This document shows, one piece after another, positions 6,595 to 7,026 of a stretch of 7,026 bases of DNA. The DNA comes from Bacteroidota bacterium (GTDB lineage Bacteria; Bacteroidota; Bacteroidia; J057): the NCBI GenBank assembly GCA_963169475.1, contig CAUJFT010000147.1, positions 1 to 7,026 on the forward strand, written 5' to 3'. A program made the translations under genes and the position numbers. The stretch's first letter is position 1. Each line of letters opens with the position of its first letter. The notes beneath the pieces are model-generated. The model did not search any database, was not told the DNA's origin, and saw nothing but the letters and a program-made list of their open reading frames with translations.

Positions 6595-7026
6595 ATGATA
6601 TTTCCAGCTTATAAATTTGTAATCAACTCCGACTCTGGCTCCGAAAAAATCTGGGATATTGCCCGAAAGAAATGGATTATCCTCACTCCGGAAGAGTTTA
6701 TCCGGCAACACTTATTGCACTATTTGGTAAAAGAGAAAAAAATCCCCCTAAGTATGATTGCTGTAGAAAAACAAATTAAGTTATACAAAAGGAAAAAACG
6801 GTTCGATATTGTTGTATTTGCTCCGTCTGGAATGCCCCTTATTGTATGCGAATGCAAAGCCCCTGAAATAGAAATTAGTCAAGAAACAGTATATCAGATT
6901 GGAGAATATAACCTTGTTTTAAATGCACCCTATCTCCTAATCACGAACGGCAATCAGTTGTTTTTTTATGAAATAACCCCTACCGGCGAATACATGCCTT
7001 TGGATTTTATAGATTTTAGTTTTTAG
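6595..7026 (+). CDS. Stand-alone HsdR N-terminal-like (PD-(D/E)xK) protein
   Basis: This complete 143-residue protein matches the N-terminal nuclease domain family of type I restriction R subunits (HSDR_N type). An N-terminal helix (TPEEFIRQHLLHYL, 31-44) leads to E58 and the core: D71 in RFDIVVF, then E86-C-K88 in LIVCECKAP, the D...ExK metal-binding set. Q101 and Y105 (QIGEY) form the QxxxY motif seen in RecB-like nucleases. All the expected catalytic positions are therefore present. It is far shorter than a true HsdR (about 1000 residues) and has no helicase motor; no HsdM or HsdS is visible. Small stand-alone proteins of this kind recur in Bacteroidota genomes, from memory often near holA (DNA polymerase III delta), which cannot be checked here because the window ends at the stop codon. 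A DNA repair or processing role is as likely as defence. The ATG at 6595 follows an A-rich CGAAAAATG; the Lys-rich stretch 59-69 could contact DNA. Confidence 0.88.
   Translation: MIFPAYKFVINSDSGSEKIWDIARKKWIILTPEEFIRQHLLHYLVKEKKIPLSMIAVEKQIKLYKRKKRFDIVVFAPSGMPLIVCECKAPEIEISQETVYQIGEYNLVLNAPYLLITNGNQLFFYEITPTGEYMPLDFIDFSF

Noticed and set aside
6595..7026. A type I restriction-modification system
   Set aside because: Only the small N-terminal nuclease domain is present; there is no helicase domain in the protein and no methylase or specificity gene in the window.

Overview
The window looks like chromosomal DNA from a member of the Bacteroidota. Two proteins end in the C-terminal sorting domain of the type IX secretion system (T9SS), which is largely confined to that phylum. 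Two gene starts are preceded by perfect TAnnTTTG boxes, the Bacteroidota-type -7 element. A-rich leaders stand in for Shine-Dalgarno sequences, and the DNA is AT-rich. The species cannot be named from this sequence.

Layout, all genes on the + strand: (1) 1-1071, the 3' end of a large secreted T9SS substrate with an adhesin-like beta-sandwich, closed by a strong intrinsic terminator. (2) 1254-3056, a 600-residue exported protein with ten WG-type repeats and a helical tail. (3) 3285-4877, a second T9SS substrate whose body is seven repeats resembling a seven-bladed beta-propeller; a marginal 41-codon reading frame lies just upstream. (4) 5078-6328, a 12-helix MFS antiporter of the TetA/DHA1 type, preceded by a clear promoter, a structured leader of about 120 nt and a 17-codon upstream ORF that stops one base before the transporter start. 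(5) 6595-7026, a small stand-alone protein with the PD-(D/E)xK nuclease core of the HsdR N-terminal family, complete to its stop at the last base.

The genes look like separate transcription units rather than an operon. Gaps run from about 180 to 270 bp, and the second, third and fourth genes each have their own promoter candidate. The first three genes make a small cluster of exported proteins, the first and third destined for the cell surface or medium through T9SS. The last two, a drug-type efflux pump and a nuclease-fold protein, have no evident link to them or to each other. I found no RNA gene, CRISPR array, insertion sequence or complete defence system. The least explained parts are the leader and upstream ORF of the transporter and the repeat-bearing intergenic stretch (about 17% GC) before the nuclease-fold gene.
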